64,000 bases of DNA from Alphaproteobacteria bacterium (GCA_024640405.1 JAHEFB010000021.1:1-64000); one strand, 5' to 3'; numbered from the stretch's first letter, positions 36,287 to 45,462 are shown. Translations and numbers: made by a program. The notes: generated by a model not told the origin, from the letters alone.

Positions 36287-39037
36287 CTAGCTCCTGTCGT
36301 CTGAAACGGCCAGTTTTTTCAACTGATAGATCAGGTCGAGCGCTTCGCGGGGGCTGAGGTCATCCGGTAATGTGTCCTGCAGTTTCTCCAGCAGTTTCGA
36401 GGGTCCACTGCTGGCAGGTGCAGCGGTTTTCGCGACAGGCACCGAAAACAACGGCAGATCATCAATGATGTGACTGCGCGACTGTGCCCGCTCGCTTTCC
36501 TCCAGCAGGTGCAGCACTTCAGACGCCCGCTCGATGACGCCGGCCGGCAACCCTGCCAGCCTGGCCACCTGAATGCCGTAGGAGCGATCTGCGGCGCCGG
36601 GTGCCACTTCATGCAGAAAGATCACCTCGCCCTGCCATTCGCGTACTTTCACCGTTGCGTTCTTTACCCGCTCCAGCTTGCCCGACAGTGCCGTCAGTTC
36701 ATGGAAATGCGTGGCGAACAAGGACCGGCAGCGGTTCACCTCGTGCAGATGCTCGACGCAGGCCCAGGCGATTGACAGGCCGTCATAGGTTGCCGTTCCC
36801 CTTCCGATCTCGTCCAGAATGACCAGAGACCGTTCGGTGGCCAGATTGAGGATGGTCGCCGTTTCGACCATTTCCACCATGAAGGTCGACCGGCCGCGCG
36901 CCAGGTCATCGGCCGCACCCACCCGGCTGAAAATCCGGTCCACAACACCGATGCATGCCGATGCGGCAGGCACAAAACCTCCCATCTGGGCCAGCAACGC
37001 AATTATCGCGTTCTGCCTGAGATAGGTTGACTTGCCCGCCATGTTCGGGCCGGTCAATAGCGTGATGTGCCGGGTTGCGGCGCCATCTTCATCCAACTCA
37101 CCGGCCGACAGCATGCAGTCGTTGGGAACAAAGTCTGCGCCTTCCTGCCTGCGCAGGGAGGCCTGCACAACCGGATGGCGCCCGCCGGTAATGTCGAAAC
37201 GTCGCGATGCATCGATTTGCGGCCTGGTATAGTCGTGCCGCATGGCAAGCTCTGCCAGCGCGCTTTGAACATCCAGTTCGGCAAGCGCATCCGAGATGGC
37301 ATGCAACATGGCGGACCGCCGGCAGGCCTCTTGCGCCAGTTGTTCGAACATCTCGATCTCGATGCTGCGGGCCCTGTCTCCGGCCAGTGAGATTTTCTGT
37401 TCCAGTCCGGTCAGTTCGGTCGTGGTGAACCGCATGGCATTTGCCATGGTCTGGCGATGGATGAACCGGCCGGCATAATTTGCCCCCAGAAGCTGCTCGC
37501 CGGACTGCTGGTTCAGCTCGATGAAGTAACCAAGCATGTTGTTGTGCTTGATTTTCAGTGTCTTCAGGCCGGTCTCTCCGGCGTATCTGGTCTGCAGGGA
37601 GGCAATGACCTTGCGGCTTTCGTCGCGAAGCGCGCGATTTTCGTCAAGTTCGGCATTGCTGCCCGGGCGGATGAAACCGCCATCCCGGATGGTCGCGGGC
37701 AATTCGTCGGACAGCAGGTTTTCCAGATGACGGGCGAACTCGACATCTGCCGTGGCAAGGACCGCCCAGACATCAGCCAGTTTTTGCGGCCAGGCGTCAA
37801 TGCCGGGCCGTTCAGAATAGGCTTGCGCAAGATCGGCGCACAAAATGACACCATCCCTGACCGCTGCGAGATCGCGCGGCGAACCGCGCTTCAGACTCAA
37901 TCGCGCCAGCGCCCGGTTCATGTCGGGCGCCTGGCGCAAAACATCCCTTATTTCGCTGCATGCGGCGGCATCATCTGTCAAGGCTTCGACCGCGTCGTGA
38001 CGGGCGACTATTTCCCCGACGCTGGTGACCGGCGCTGCCAGACGCTCGGCGAGCAGTCTTCCGCCGGGCCCGGTAACGGTAAGGTCAATGGTGTGAAGCA
38101 GGCTGCCATTGCGGTCGCCCGACAGGGTTTTCACCAGCTCAAGATTGGACCGCGTGGCCGCATCTATCAGCACTATGTGCCCCGGCTCCACCACGGTCGG
38201 AATACGCAGGCTCGGCATCTTGCCTACCTGGGTCAACATCACATAATCCAGCAGAACACCGGCCGCGGCAGTCGATGCGCGTCCAAAACTGCCGAACGCG
38301 TCCAGCGACGCCACCTGATAATACTCCTGCAGGCGGTTGCGCGCCGAAGTGGAGTCAAACCTCGATGCGGGAAGCGGGGTGATGGTGGCGGCAACATCAT
38401 CCAGCAGCAGCGACAATTCACCGTCAGCCAGCAGTGTATCGGACACCAGCACTTCGGATGGATCAATCCGCGCCAGCTCCGACATCAGCGACAGCCCGGT
38501 TACCGAAGTCACCGCAAACTCGCCGCTCGACATGTCCAGCCACGACAGGGCCATGCTGTCGTCGGCCTTTATGCGCGCCAGACAGGCGAGATAATTGCTG
38601 CGGCCTGCCTGCAGCAGATTGTCCTCGGTAATCGTGCCCGGCGTCACCAGGCGAACCACATCGCGGTTCACGACCGACTTTGAGCCGCGCTTTTTGGCCT
38701 CCGCCGGGTCCTCGGTCTGCTCACAAACCGCCACCTTGTGGCCAAGCCGGATCAGCCTCTGCAGATAATCGTCTGCCGCATGAACCGGCACACCGCACAT
38801 GGGGATGTCGTCGCCCAGGTGCTTGCCGCGCTTGGTGAGCGCAATTCCAAGTGCTGCCGCGGCAGTTTCGGCATCGGTAAAAAACAACTCGTAGAAGTCG
38901 CCCATGCGATAGAACAGAAGGCTTTCAGGATGGGCCTGCTTGATCCGGGTGTACTGGGCCATCATCGGCGTCATCTTGCCCGACAGGTCCTGCCCGGTGG
39001 GTTTCGAAGTGGCCGTTTGTCGCGGTTGTGGGTTCAT
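36287..39037 (-). CDS. mutS: DNA mismatch repair protein MutS
   Basis: Recognises mismatches and small loops and recruits MutL. The mismatch-binding N-terminus has LLFYRMGDFYELFF (the Phe-x-Glu wedge region); the C-terminal ATPase has Walker A GPNMAGKSTYLRQ (near residue 660) and the ABC-type SLVILDEIGRGTATYDG and ATHFHELT. 916 aa. The stop TAG is followed by GGGTTCTGAGCCC, a small hairpin. It precedes glnD by 64 bases. Confidence 0.97.
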   Translation of the reverse strand: MNPQPRQTATSKPTGQDLSGKMTPMMAQYTRIKQAHPESLLFYRMGDFYELFFTDAETAAAALGIALTKRGKHLGDDIPMCGVPVHAADDYLQRLIRLGHKVAVCEQTEDPAEAKKRGSKSVVNRDVVRLVTPGTITEDNLLQAGRSNYLACLARIKADDSMALSWLDMSSGEFAVTSVTGLSLMSELARIDPSEVLVSDTLLADGELSLLLDDVAATITPLPASRFDSTSARNRLQEYYQVASLDAFGSFGRASTAAAGVLLDYVMLTQVGKMPSLRIPTVVEPGHIVLIDAATRSNLELVKTLSGDRNGSLLHTIDLTVTGPGGRLLAERLAAPVTSVGEIVARHDAVEALTDDAAACSEIRDVLRQAPDMNRALARLSLKRGSPRDLAAVRDGVILCADLAQAYSERPGIDAWPQKLADVWAVLATADVEFARHLENLLSDELPATIRDGGFIRPGSNAELDENRALRDESRKVIASLQTRYAGETGLKTLKIKHNNMLGYFIELNQQSGEQLLGANYAGRFIHRQTMANAMRFTTTELTGLEQKISLAGDRARSIEIEMFEQLAQEACRRSAMLHAISDALAELDVQSALAELAMRHDYTRPQIDASRRFDITGGRHPVVQASLRRQEGADFVPNDCMLSAGELDEDGAATRHITLLTGPNMAGKSTYLRQNAIIALLAQMGGFVPAASACIGVVDRIFSRVGAADDLARGRSTFMVEMVETATILNLATERSLVILDEIGRGTATYDGLSIAWACVEHLHEVNRCRSLFATHFHELTALSGKLERVKNATVKVREWQGEVIFLHEVAPGAADRSYGIQVARLAGLPAGVIERASEVLHLLEESERAQSRSHIIDDLPLFSVPVAKTAAPASSGPSKLLEKLQDTLPDDLSPREALDLIYQLKKLAVSDDRS

Positions 39038-39115
39038 CGTGCCGGCACACTACTCCAACACATGGCGTTTCGTCGCTTGCACAATTACCGCCATCCACAG
39101 GCGAAAATAACCGCT

Positions 39116-41011
39116 TCAGGCGGCATTTCCGCTCTGTATCAGTCCGGCGACAGCTTGTTCCAGATCCGCGCGATCAAACGGCTTGGCGAGATAGCCGTCC
39201 ATACCGGCATTCAGGCATGCCCGCTGGCTGTCCTCACGCGCATTGGCGGTCAATGCAAGTATGGGTGTACGCGGCCCGGCCCCGTGATCTGCTTCCAGCT
39301 TGCGTATCTGCCGCGTGGTCTGAACGCCGTCCATCCTCGGCATGAATATATCCATCAGGATGATGTCATGGGTGATGGATTTGTTCGCTTTCAACTGACC
39401 TCTGATCTCGCTGACAGCCTCCGCACCATTGTCGACGTGGGTCACGCTGTGCCCGGCCGCCTTGAGCATCTTCGTGGCCAGCAGCACGTTGATCTTGTTG
39501 TCCTCCACCAGCAACACATTGAGACCGGTATCGTCCTTCGCCCGGCGCAGCCTGCGGGCTGTCCTGCGCAAGGATGTAACCGGCTTGAGCATGGGATCCG
39601 GGGTTTCGGTGAACTGGGCCAGCAGCGTCGCCCGCCGGGTCGGTTTCAGCAGGTAACCGATGCGTACATCATCCATCAGTTTTCTGTAGGAGCGGCGTTC
39701 CTCGGGTTTGAGCAGAATCCACACACTGGCGGTCTCCGACAGTTCATCGGCCAGCCTGAAAATCTGATCGCGGTTTTCAGCGGCAGCCGGATCCAGGATG
39801 ACCACCAGCCGCCGGGTGCCGGATTTCGCAGCCAGTGAGGCGACGGTTTTTGCCAGACCGGCAAGCGGTTCGCCGGTAACGCACCTGGCCCCGAAGCCGG
39901 ACAGGTACTCCTGCAGAACGGTTTGGGTCGCGCCGGGCGGGCTGGTCAGAACCACCTTGCATCGAGACAGGGTTTTCGTGGCATCGGCAGTTTTCTTGTG
40001 AGACAGCGCGGCGGGCAGACAGATTTCAAAACGGAATGTGGTGCCCCGGCCCTCTTCACTTTCAACCGTGATTTCACCGTTCATGAGCTCGACCAGGTGG
40101 CGTGAAATCGCAAGGCCCAGGCCGGTTCCGCCGGATGCCTGGTTTTCGGTCACCGAAGACTGGACAAAGCGTTCGAAAATCGTTTCACGCTCGTCTTCGG
40201 GTATGCCGTATCCGGTGTCGGCAACGCTGAATGCAACAGCGCCGTCTTCCGCACCCTTCTCCACCCTGAGCAAAACACTGCCGCGAGCCGTGAACTTGAT
40301 GGCGTTGCCGGCCATGTTCAACAGGACCTGGCGCAGGCGCTGGGCATCGCCGACAATCAGGTCCGGCAGGTCCGGGCTGATGTAACAGCTTATTTCAATG
40401 GACTTGGCGTGCGCCCGGGCAGCCAGAAGTTCTACCGATCCTTCCACCAGTTCGCAGAGATTGAACGGTGCCGGAACAATGGTCATCTCGCCGGACTCGG
40501 CTTTGGCGGCATCGAGCAGTTCGTCGATGATCGACAGCAGTGAGCGGCCGGATACGTCGACCGCCTCGGCGTAACTGCGCTGTTCCTGCGACAGCCTGGT
40601 ATCGAGCAACAGGCTGGTCATGCCTATAACACCGTTCATCGGCGTTCGAAGTTCATGTGATACTGCCGCCAGAAAGCGTGACTTTGCCCGGTTGGCCTCA
40701 TCGGCATGCCGGCGGGCGCTGCGCAGTTCCTTGAGGCCCCGCTGCAACTCGACGAGTTGCCGGTTGGTCATTCTCCACACATGGTGGAATGCCAACAGGA
40801 GGAATACCACCAGAGCCGCAAACAGGATGCGCGACAGCATTTCAACCTGGTTTGCCTGCATGCTGATCGCGACTATGTTGATGAGCACGGCCAGCACGGC
40901 CAGAACAGCGCCGGTTCGCACCAGCAATCTGGTACGGCGCTTCAGCGCGACCGAGCCCATGGACCTTGGCCGTCGCCGCCGTTCGGCACTGAAATTCTGC
41001 GGTTTCTGCAC
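39116..41011 (-). CDS. Hybrid sensor histidine kinase
   Basis: Two membrane helices near the N-terminus ([34 protein letters not shown]) with only a short loop between, so no large periplasmic sensor. HisKA has the phospho-acceptor in [15 protein letters not shown], then HATPase_c ([39 protein letters not shown]). A degenerate receiver-like region without a clear phospho-Asp follows, then a true receiver ([18 protein letters not shown], Asp in [12 protein letters not shown], Lys in LAKPFD). The GTG at 41011 is preferred because GGGGAGG lies 6 bases upstream. The signal and partner are unknown; it is an orphan next to mutS. Confidence 0.9.
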   Translation of the reverse strand: MQKPQNFSAERRRRPRSMGSVALKRRTRLLVRTGAVLAVLAVLINIVAISMQANQVEMLSRILFAALVVFLLLAFHHVWRMTNRQLVELQRGLKELRSARRHADEANRAKSRFLAAVSHELRTPMNGVIGMTSLLLDTRLSQEQRSYAEAVDVSGRSLLSIIDELLDAAKAESGEMTIVPAPFNLCELVEGSVELLAARAHAKSIEISCYISPDLPDLIVGDAQRLRQVLLNMAGNAIKFTARGSVLLRVEKGAEDGAVAFSVADTGYGIPEDERETIFERFVQSSVTENQASGGTGLGLAISRHLVELMNGEITVESEEGRGTTFRFEICLPAALSHKKTADATKTLSRCKVVLTSPPGATQTVLQEYLSGFGARCVTGEPLAGLAKTVASLAAKSGTRRLVVILDPAAAENRDQIFRLADELSETASVWILLKPEERRSYRKLMDDVRIGYLLKPTRRATLLAQFTETPDPMLKPVTSLRRTARRLRRAKDDTGLNVLLVEDNKINVLLATKMLKAAGHSVTHVDNGAEAVSEIRGQLKANKSITHDIILMDIFMPRMDGVQTTRQIRKLEADHGAGPRTPILALTANAREDSQRACLNAGMDGYLAKPFDRADLEQAVAGLIQSGNAA

Positions 41012-41154
41012 CACGCACCTCCCCGGTTGCAGCCCTTCCTGCACCGGTTATGGCACCTGAATGCTTAGAACCGGCCTAGCCGGATCGATCAAATTTTACC
41101 GATTGTGTTAAGTCTTTTGGCGGTGTCGTTCATGGAAACGGCTGTTTACGGCCA

Positions 41155-42093
41155 CTACTGTGTTGCTTCCTGCCGGTTGGCGTCTACCGGGTCGTCGTGC
41201 ACGGCGGCGACAAGCCAGTCCCGAAACGCCCGCACGCTGGGACGGTGAAGATGCTCCGGAGGACACACAAACCAGTAGCGGTGATTGGATGGCAGGACCA
41301 GGTCAAACGGCTTGACCAGGCGGCCGCTTTCAAGATCCTGGCGGACCAGGAACTCGCTGACCAGCGCCACCCCGCCAGCGTTGATGGCCGCTTCCACGGC
41401 CAGCGAGTCGCTGGTCATCACCGGCCCCTTGAGGCGGTTTATTCCACTGACGCCTGCGGTTTTCAACCACATGGGCCAATCGGGCTGGGTTCCGGCTGCG
41501 GCAAACCAGTCGACGTGGATAAGCGTGTGGTGGACCAGATCCTGCGGCGTCAGCAGCGGATGTTCACCCGTCAGCAGGGATGGTGCGCACACCGGGATGA
41601 CATCTTCGCTCACCAGCGCATCCGCATGCAGGCCCGGATACGGACCGGTGCCGAAGCGAATGGCCGCGTCCACGCCGTCCCCGGAAAAATTTGCGATCGA
41701 CAATGTCCCGTCCAGCCGGACGTTTATATCCGGGTGAAGCGCGTTGAATTCCGATAACCGCCTGACCAGCCATTTACCGGCAAACACCGGCGCGGACGAA
41801 ATCATCAGTGGTGCTTCCTCATCCAGGGTCTGCAGCAGGCTGCATCCCTGTTTCCACAGCTCAAGTCCCTCGCTCAGATAGGGCAGCAGGGCCGCGCCAC
41901 GGTCGGTCAGCCGGATGGATCTTACAGTGCGGTGAAACAGCGGAAACCGGAAATGCTCCTCCAGCGTCTTGATCTGGTGGCTTATGGCGGCTGGGGTGAC
42001 CGCCAGTTCCTCGGCAGCCGCGCTCATACTGGCGCGACGGCCGGCGGCCTCAAAGGCGCGCAAAGCATTCAGAGGTGGCAGTCTGGGCAGCAT
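41155..42093 (-). CDS. LysR-family transcriptional regulator (GcvA-like)
   Basis: 312-aa regulator with an N-terminal winged HTH (LNALRAFEAAGRRASMSAAAEELAVTPAAISHQIKTLEEHF) and a LysR substrate-binding domain. The N-terminus PRLPPLNALRAFEAAGR is typical of the GcvA/AmpR-like subgroup of alphaproteobacteria. It is divergent from a 52-aa gene across a 131-bp AT-rich gap, the layout in which LysR proteins usually control both genes. Effector unknown. Confidence 0.93.
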   Translation of the reverse strand: MLPRLPPLNALRAFEAAGRRASMSAAAEELAVTPAAISHQIKTLEEHFRFPLFHRTVRSIRLTDRGAALLPYLSEGLELWKQGCSLLQTLDEEAPLMISSAPVFAGKWLVRRLSEFNALHPDINVRLDGTLSIANFSGDGVDAAIRFGTGPYPGLHADALVSEDVIPVCAPSLLTGEHPLLTPQDLVHHTLIHVDWFAAAGTQPDWPMWLKTAGVSGINRLKGPVMTSDSLAVEAAINAGGVALVSEFLVRQDLESGRLVKPFDLVLPSNHRYWFVCPPEHLHRPSVRAFRDWLVAAVHDDPVDANRQEATQ

Positions 42094-42224
42094 GATTGTA
42101 TCTTATACATTATATTTTCTAATTTATCGCTTGAAAGCATTTCGTTTGTAAAACCAAGAAATCAGGCTGATATTGAATGATATAGAATGTTTGTGCAACA
42201 GAATATCTAAAAGGATCATATGTT

Positions 42225-42383
42225 ATGAACCCCTATGCATTCACCGATCTGGTCCACCCTACCATCGCTGTCGACTATCGCATGCTGGAAGCCAATCCGT
42301 ATGCTGTCGGGCCTGAAAATACCCTGAGCCGCGCCATTTTCCGGGCGGTCTGCTTGGTTGAAAATCTGCTGCAAAGACGTTGA
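42225..42383 (+). CDS. Small 52-aa protein divergent from the LysR gene
   Basis: ATG at 42225 preceded by AAGGA with a 9-base spacer; stop TGA at 42381-42383. The product begins MNPYAFTDLVHPTIAV and ends FRAVCLVENLLQRR, with a predicted C-terminal helix and one cysteine; no family recognised. Support comes from the ribosome site, codon use like the genome average and its place opposite a LysR regulator. Small LysR-controlled proteins of this size (for example DUF1127) are common in the group, but this one lacks the DUF1127 RxRRxxxxL-type signature. Confidence 0.5.
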   Translation: MNPYAFTDLVHPTIAVDYRMLEANPYAVGPENTLSRAIFRAVCLVENLLQRR

Positions 42384-42384
42384 C

Positions 42385-42394
42385 GGGTCCTGAC
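42385..42394. repeat. GGGTCCTGAC core after the 52-aa gene
   Basis: Ten bases identical to the core of the MITE-end palindromes, one base past the stop of the 52-aa gene and 15 bases short of the comM stop. The outer bases are diverged, so this may be a decayed copy or chance. Confidence 0.2.
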
Positions 42395-42408
42395 ACCGAA
42401 TGACTGAA

Positions 42409-43941
42409 TCAGGCCGCCAGCTGAAAGCTGGCCAGTTTCTGGCGATAGCTGATTGCCTCGGCGACGTTCAGGCGGGTTACCTTGTCCTGGCCGTCAAGAT
42501 CAGCCAGTGTTCTGGCCAGCCTCAGCACCCGGTGATAGCCGCGCGCCGAGAGATTCATGGCGTTGGCGGCATCCTGCAACAAGGACAACCCTTCAGCGTC
42601 CGGCCGGGCAACTTCTTCCAGCAGGGTGCCGTCCAGTTGCGCATTGGTGCGCAAGCCGGTCATACCGGGGCTGTTGAAGCGTTCGGTCTGGATCGTCCTG
42701 GCGGCCGCCACCCGGGCAGCTATTTCAGCCGATCCTTCGGCCGGCGGCGGCAAGGTAAGATCCGACGCGCGCACGGCTGACAGCTCAATCTGGATGTCGA
42801 TGCGATCGAGCAGCGGGCCTGAAATGCGCGCCTGATAGTCGGCCGCACACTTTGCGCCGCGTTTGCAGACATGGCCGGGCTCACCGGCCATACCGCACTT
42901 GCACGGGTTCATGGCGGCGATCAGCTGAAAACGCGCCGGATAGGTGATGTGGTGATTGGCGCGCGCTACCACCGCCTCGCCGGTTTCCATGGGCTGGCGC
43001 AGCGCTTCCAGCGCGCGCGGCTGAAACTCCGGCAACTCGTCGAGAAACAGGATGCCGTTGTGGGCCAGCACCATTTCACCGGGCAGTGCGCGGTGCCCGC
43101 CGCCGATCAGGGCGGCCTGCGAGGCCGAATGATGCGGATTGCGGTAGGGCCTGATGGTCGAGACGCCGCGCGAGCGCAACTCACCGGCCACCGAGGCAAT
43201 GGTCGAGACCTCCAGCATTTCCGATGCATCCATGGCGGGAAGAATCGACGGCAGCCGAGATGCCAGCATCGACTTGCCGGCACCGGGCGGTCCTACCATC
43301 AGCATGTGATGGCCACCGGCGGCGGCCACTTCCAGTGCGCGCTTTGCGGTTTCCTGGCCCTTCACGTCGCGGAAGTCAGCCAGCTGGCCGGCGTTTTCGG
43401 CAATGGCGGGCTTTGGCCTGGTCAACACCTGCGTGCCCTTCATGTGATTGAGCACCTGGATCAGCGAGTTGACCGCCAGTATGTCCATGTCGTCCGACGC
43501 CCAGGCCGCTTCGGGGCCGCAAGCCAGCGGGCAGATCAGCCCGAGCGAGCGCGCATTGGCGGCCATTGCCGCCGGCAGCGCGCCGGCGACCGGTTCTACC
43601 GAACCGTCCAGCGACAATTCGCCCAGCACCACGTACTGGCTGATGAAGTCTGCCGGCAGCAACCCCATGGCCGCCATCAGGGCAATGGCGATGGGCAGAT
43701 CGAAATGACTGCCTTCCTTGGGCAGGTCCGCCGGGGCCAAATTGACAGTGATGCGCTTGGCCGGCATGGCGAGACCGATGGCAGACAGCGCCGCGCGCAC
43801 CCGTTCCTTGCTTTCGGCCACCGCCTTGTCGCCAAGGCCGACAATGGAGAACGCCACCATGCCGGACGCCATGTGCACCTGCACGTCGACCGGTACGGCC
43901 TCAATGCCCTTGAACGCAACTGTCGCGACACGCGAAACCAT
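42409..43941 (-). CDS. comM: ComM/YifB-family Mg-chelatase-like AAA ATPase
   Basis: 510-aa AAA+ protein; in Vibrio the homologue ComM is a branch-migration helicase for natural transformation, and in most bacteria the role is recombinational. It has the N-terminal ChlI fold (SIVGLGDKAVAESKERVRAAL), Walker A GPPGAGKSMLASRLP, Walker B GILFLDELPEF, a zinc-type region (CKCGMAGEPGHVCKRGAKC) and sensor block RFQLIAAMNPC. The ATG at 43941 lies about 23 bases below a predicted transcription start with an adjoining LexA-type box. In related genomes it lies directly after gshB; here a 1.5 kb islet separates them. Confidence 0.95.
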   Translation of the reverse strand: MVSRVATVAFKGIEAVPVDVQVHMASGMVAFSIVGLGDKAVAESKERVRAALSAIGLAMPAKRITVNLAPADLPKEGSHFDLPIAIALMAAMGLLPADFISQYVVLGELSLDGSVEPVAGALPAAMAANARSLGLICPLACGPEAAWASDDMDILAVNSLIQVLNHMKGTQVLTRPKPAIAENAGQLADFRDVKGQETAKRALEVAAAGGHHMLMVGPPGAGKSMLASRLPSILPAMDASEMLEVSTIASVAGELRSRGVSTIRPYRNPHHSASQAALIGGGHRALPGEMVLAHNGILFLDELPEFQPRALEALRQPMETGEAVVARANHHITYPARFQLIAAMNPCKCGMAGEPGHVCKRGAKCAADYQARISGPLLDRIDIQIELSAVRASDLTLPPPAEGSAEIAARVAAARTIQTERFNSPGMTGLRTNAQLDGTLLEEVARPDAEGLSLLQDAANAMNLSARGYHRVLRLARTLADLDGQDKVTRLNVAEAISYRQKLASFQLAA

Positions 43942-43970
43942 GAAAGGTCACCCCATATTGACTCGTGGTC

Positions 43971-43998
43971 AGCATACAGGCGCAAGGCTTCACGTCAA
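43971..43998 (-). promoter_or_regulatory. Sigma70-type promoter of comM
   Basis: On the minus strand TTGACG (43993-43998), 16-base spacer, TATGCT (43971-43976). The expected transcript start is about 23 bases before the comM ATG. The -35 abuts a GTTC-N7-GTTC box. Confidence 0.55.
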
Positions 43999-44038
43999 GA
44001 ACATTTAGGGAACAAACATTTGCAGCTTACCTCCGTCG
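43996..44038. repeat. Left copy of direct repeat flanking the GT61 islet
   Basis: Matches 45521-45563 at 34 of 43 positions, including CAAGAACATT at the start and CTTACC near the end. Weaker similarity continues into the comM promoter (GACTC and GCATAC blocks), so the repeat may be about 80 bp with an indel. Confidence 0.6.
43999..44013. promoter_or_regulatory. LexA (SOS) box upstream of comM, GAAC-N7-GAAC
   Basis: GAACATTTAGGGAAC fits the alphaproteobacterial LexA site, a direct repeat GTTC-N7-GTTC on the other strand. It directly adjoins the -35 of the comM promoter, where a repressor could block polymerase. The right-hand repeat copy has only one half site. Confidence 0.5.
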
Positions 44039-44244
44039 AGCATTTGCATCTGCTCGTGCAGCAATGACAGGCCACCAAACAGGCTGAAAAGGAAGGAAAG
44101 GAAATATGCTTCGATCAAGCGGTCTTCTGTGAGGCCGCCACTGAAACTTTCAACGGAACCGGTCCTCCGTATTGGTTTGGCGATGTTATGGCAGCGGGCG
44201 CGAAAAAATCGCTCAAATTGGTCAATATCAGGGACCGCTGGTAT
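44005..44244 (-). pseudogene. C-terminal remnant of an unrecognised gene, cut by the MITE-like element
   Basis: 79 codons stay open from the edge of the MITE-like element to TAA at 44005-44007. The product reads as protein-like (ERFFRARCHNIAKPIRRTG, LIEAYFLSFLFSLFGGLSLL, end GGKLQMFVP), with a hydrophobic helix near the C-terminus and no start codon of its own near the break. No matching N-terminal part is seen beyond the element. It may be a broken gene or a chance open frame. Confidence 0.35.
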
Positions 44245-44513
44245 TAGGGTCAGGACCCATTAATCTTATGCAATTCTGTTTGAAGGAAACCAGTCGAATG
44301 ATGTTGAACAAGCGCAAGACAAGGCTTTGTGCCTTTTCGAGCATTTTTCGACTTCAGGCGGGTGTTTTCCTTCAAACCCGGAGGGCGGGGTCTATTTTGC
44401 CCCTGACATCGTTGAAAGGTCTTGAAAACCATAAGGTTTCCTTCGGCCTTTCGCCTTGTCAGATGCAAAATATCCTCCCGCAGAATGGATAACATTAATG
44501 AGTCCTGACCCTA
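44245..44513. mobile_element. MITE-like element, 269 bp
   Basis: Terminal inverted repeats: left TAGGGTCAGGACCCATTAAT, right (reverse) TAGGGTCAGGACTCATTAAT, with similarity continuing to about 34 bp. It is flanked by TA on both sides, as expected for a TA-target transposase (IS630/mariner type). Sub-terminal inverted pairs GAAGGAAACC (44282-44291 with 44435-44444) and GACAAGGC (44318-44325 with 44453-44460) give a fold-back structure. It has no transposase; a 106-codon frame across it is not credible. Confidence 0.8.
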
Positions 44514-44616
44514 GGACCACCTTTCCGGTTCACTTCCTGATTTCGCTATTCATTGTATCGCGTTATCGTGGTTCAAACTCATCCAGGGCCGGGTGGACAT
44601 ATGTTGAGGTGGTATA

Positions 44617-45462
44617 ATGTCACTAATTAGCGACATAAAGGATCAAAACATTTTTCATATTTTTGCTTTTGATATTATCAAATATTATGACTCAAAATAT
44701 AAGAAGGTAATCATCGATTCCAGTAGATTGGATTTGGAGAATTCTTGTCAAAAATGGAGGTATTTCGTCTTAAAGAAATTGTACGAGAGCGTAGAGTATG
44801 CAGATAATACGACCTACAAAAACAAACCAACTCATAAAGATTTTATTTTTTCAAAATTCATAAAAAATGGAATGGATCCTCATGTTAAAAAAATTTATGA
44901 TATTATTTCCTCTAAAAATGAGGGCAAATATATATTATTAAATCAAAGAAATTCGGAAGACAGATATCTATACGACTACAATACAAAAATCAAACTAGAA
45001 GATTACTTGTCATCTCAAGATCTAAAACTGCCTCTAAGGGTATGTAATTTCGGGATTATGACGCCCGAAGAGCAATACGAGATATGCGCCAATTGCGCTG
45101 TATTTATTTCCGCCCATGGTGCGGGATGTACGAATTTGATTTTTACACCTCCTAAAACACCCCTTATCGAAGTGAACTTCAGAAAACATTGGTATTGTGA
45201 TCCGGTATGTGATGATCATTTTGATGGTGTTATTTCACCAAATGAAAAATGTAATGGAAAACTATGTTATCACCCAATATTTCATAAAGCCGACTATCAT
45301 AATTTATGTTATTTTATAGATAAACCTTATTTAGAAATTGAAGCTCAAACATACGGTAGAGGTTTCTCTAGTAGAAATCCAATTTCAAAACGACGAATCT
45401 ATATACATGGCGACAATATTGTCAGTTACATTAATGTATTGGATCTAATGGGGTACCTATAA
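44617..45462 (+). CDS. Glycosyltransferase family 61-like protein (DUF563), AT-rich
   Basis: 281-aa protein. The block CNFGIMTPEEQYEICANCAVFISAHGAGCTNLIFTPPKTPLIEV is the conserved core of GT61/DUF563 enzymes (the HGAGxTN motif), which add sugars such as xylose or GlcNAc to glycans; in bacteria they occur in surface-polysaccharide and phage-linked loci. GAGG lies 7 bases before the ATG at 44617. Base content is about one third GC, against the high fifties around it; codons end mostly in A/T, and the protein has ten cysteines and many Lys/Asn/Tyr. It is shorter than many GT61 proteins at the N-terminus. Clearly of foreign origin. Confidence 0.8.
   Translation: MSLISDIKDQNIFHIFAFDIIKYYDSKYKKVIIDSSRLDLENSCQKWRYFVLKKLYESVEYADNTTYKNKPTHKDFIFSKFIKNGMDPHVKKIYDIISSKNEGKYILLNQRNSEDRYLYDYNTKIKLEDYLSSQDLKLPLRVCNFGIMTPEEQYEICANCAVFISAHGAGCTNLIFTPPKTPLIEVNFRKHWYCDPVCDDHFDGVISPNEKCNGKLCYHPIFHKADYHNLCYFIDKPYLEIEAQTYGRGFSSRNPISKRRIYIHGDNIVSYINVLDLMGYL

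Noticed and set aside
44172..44492. 106-codon plus-strand frame across the MITE-like element
   Set aside because: It starts outside and ends inside the element, crosses both terminal repeats and has no protein-like features.
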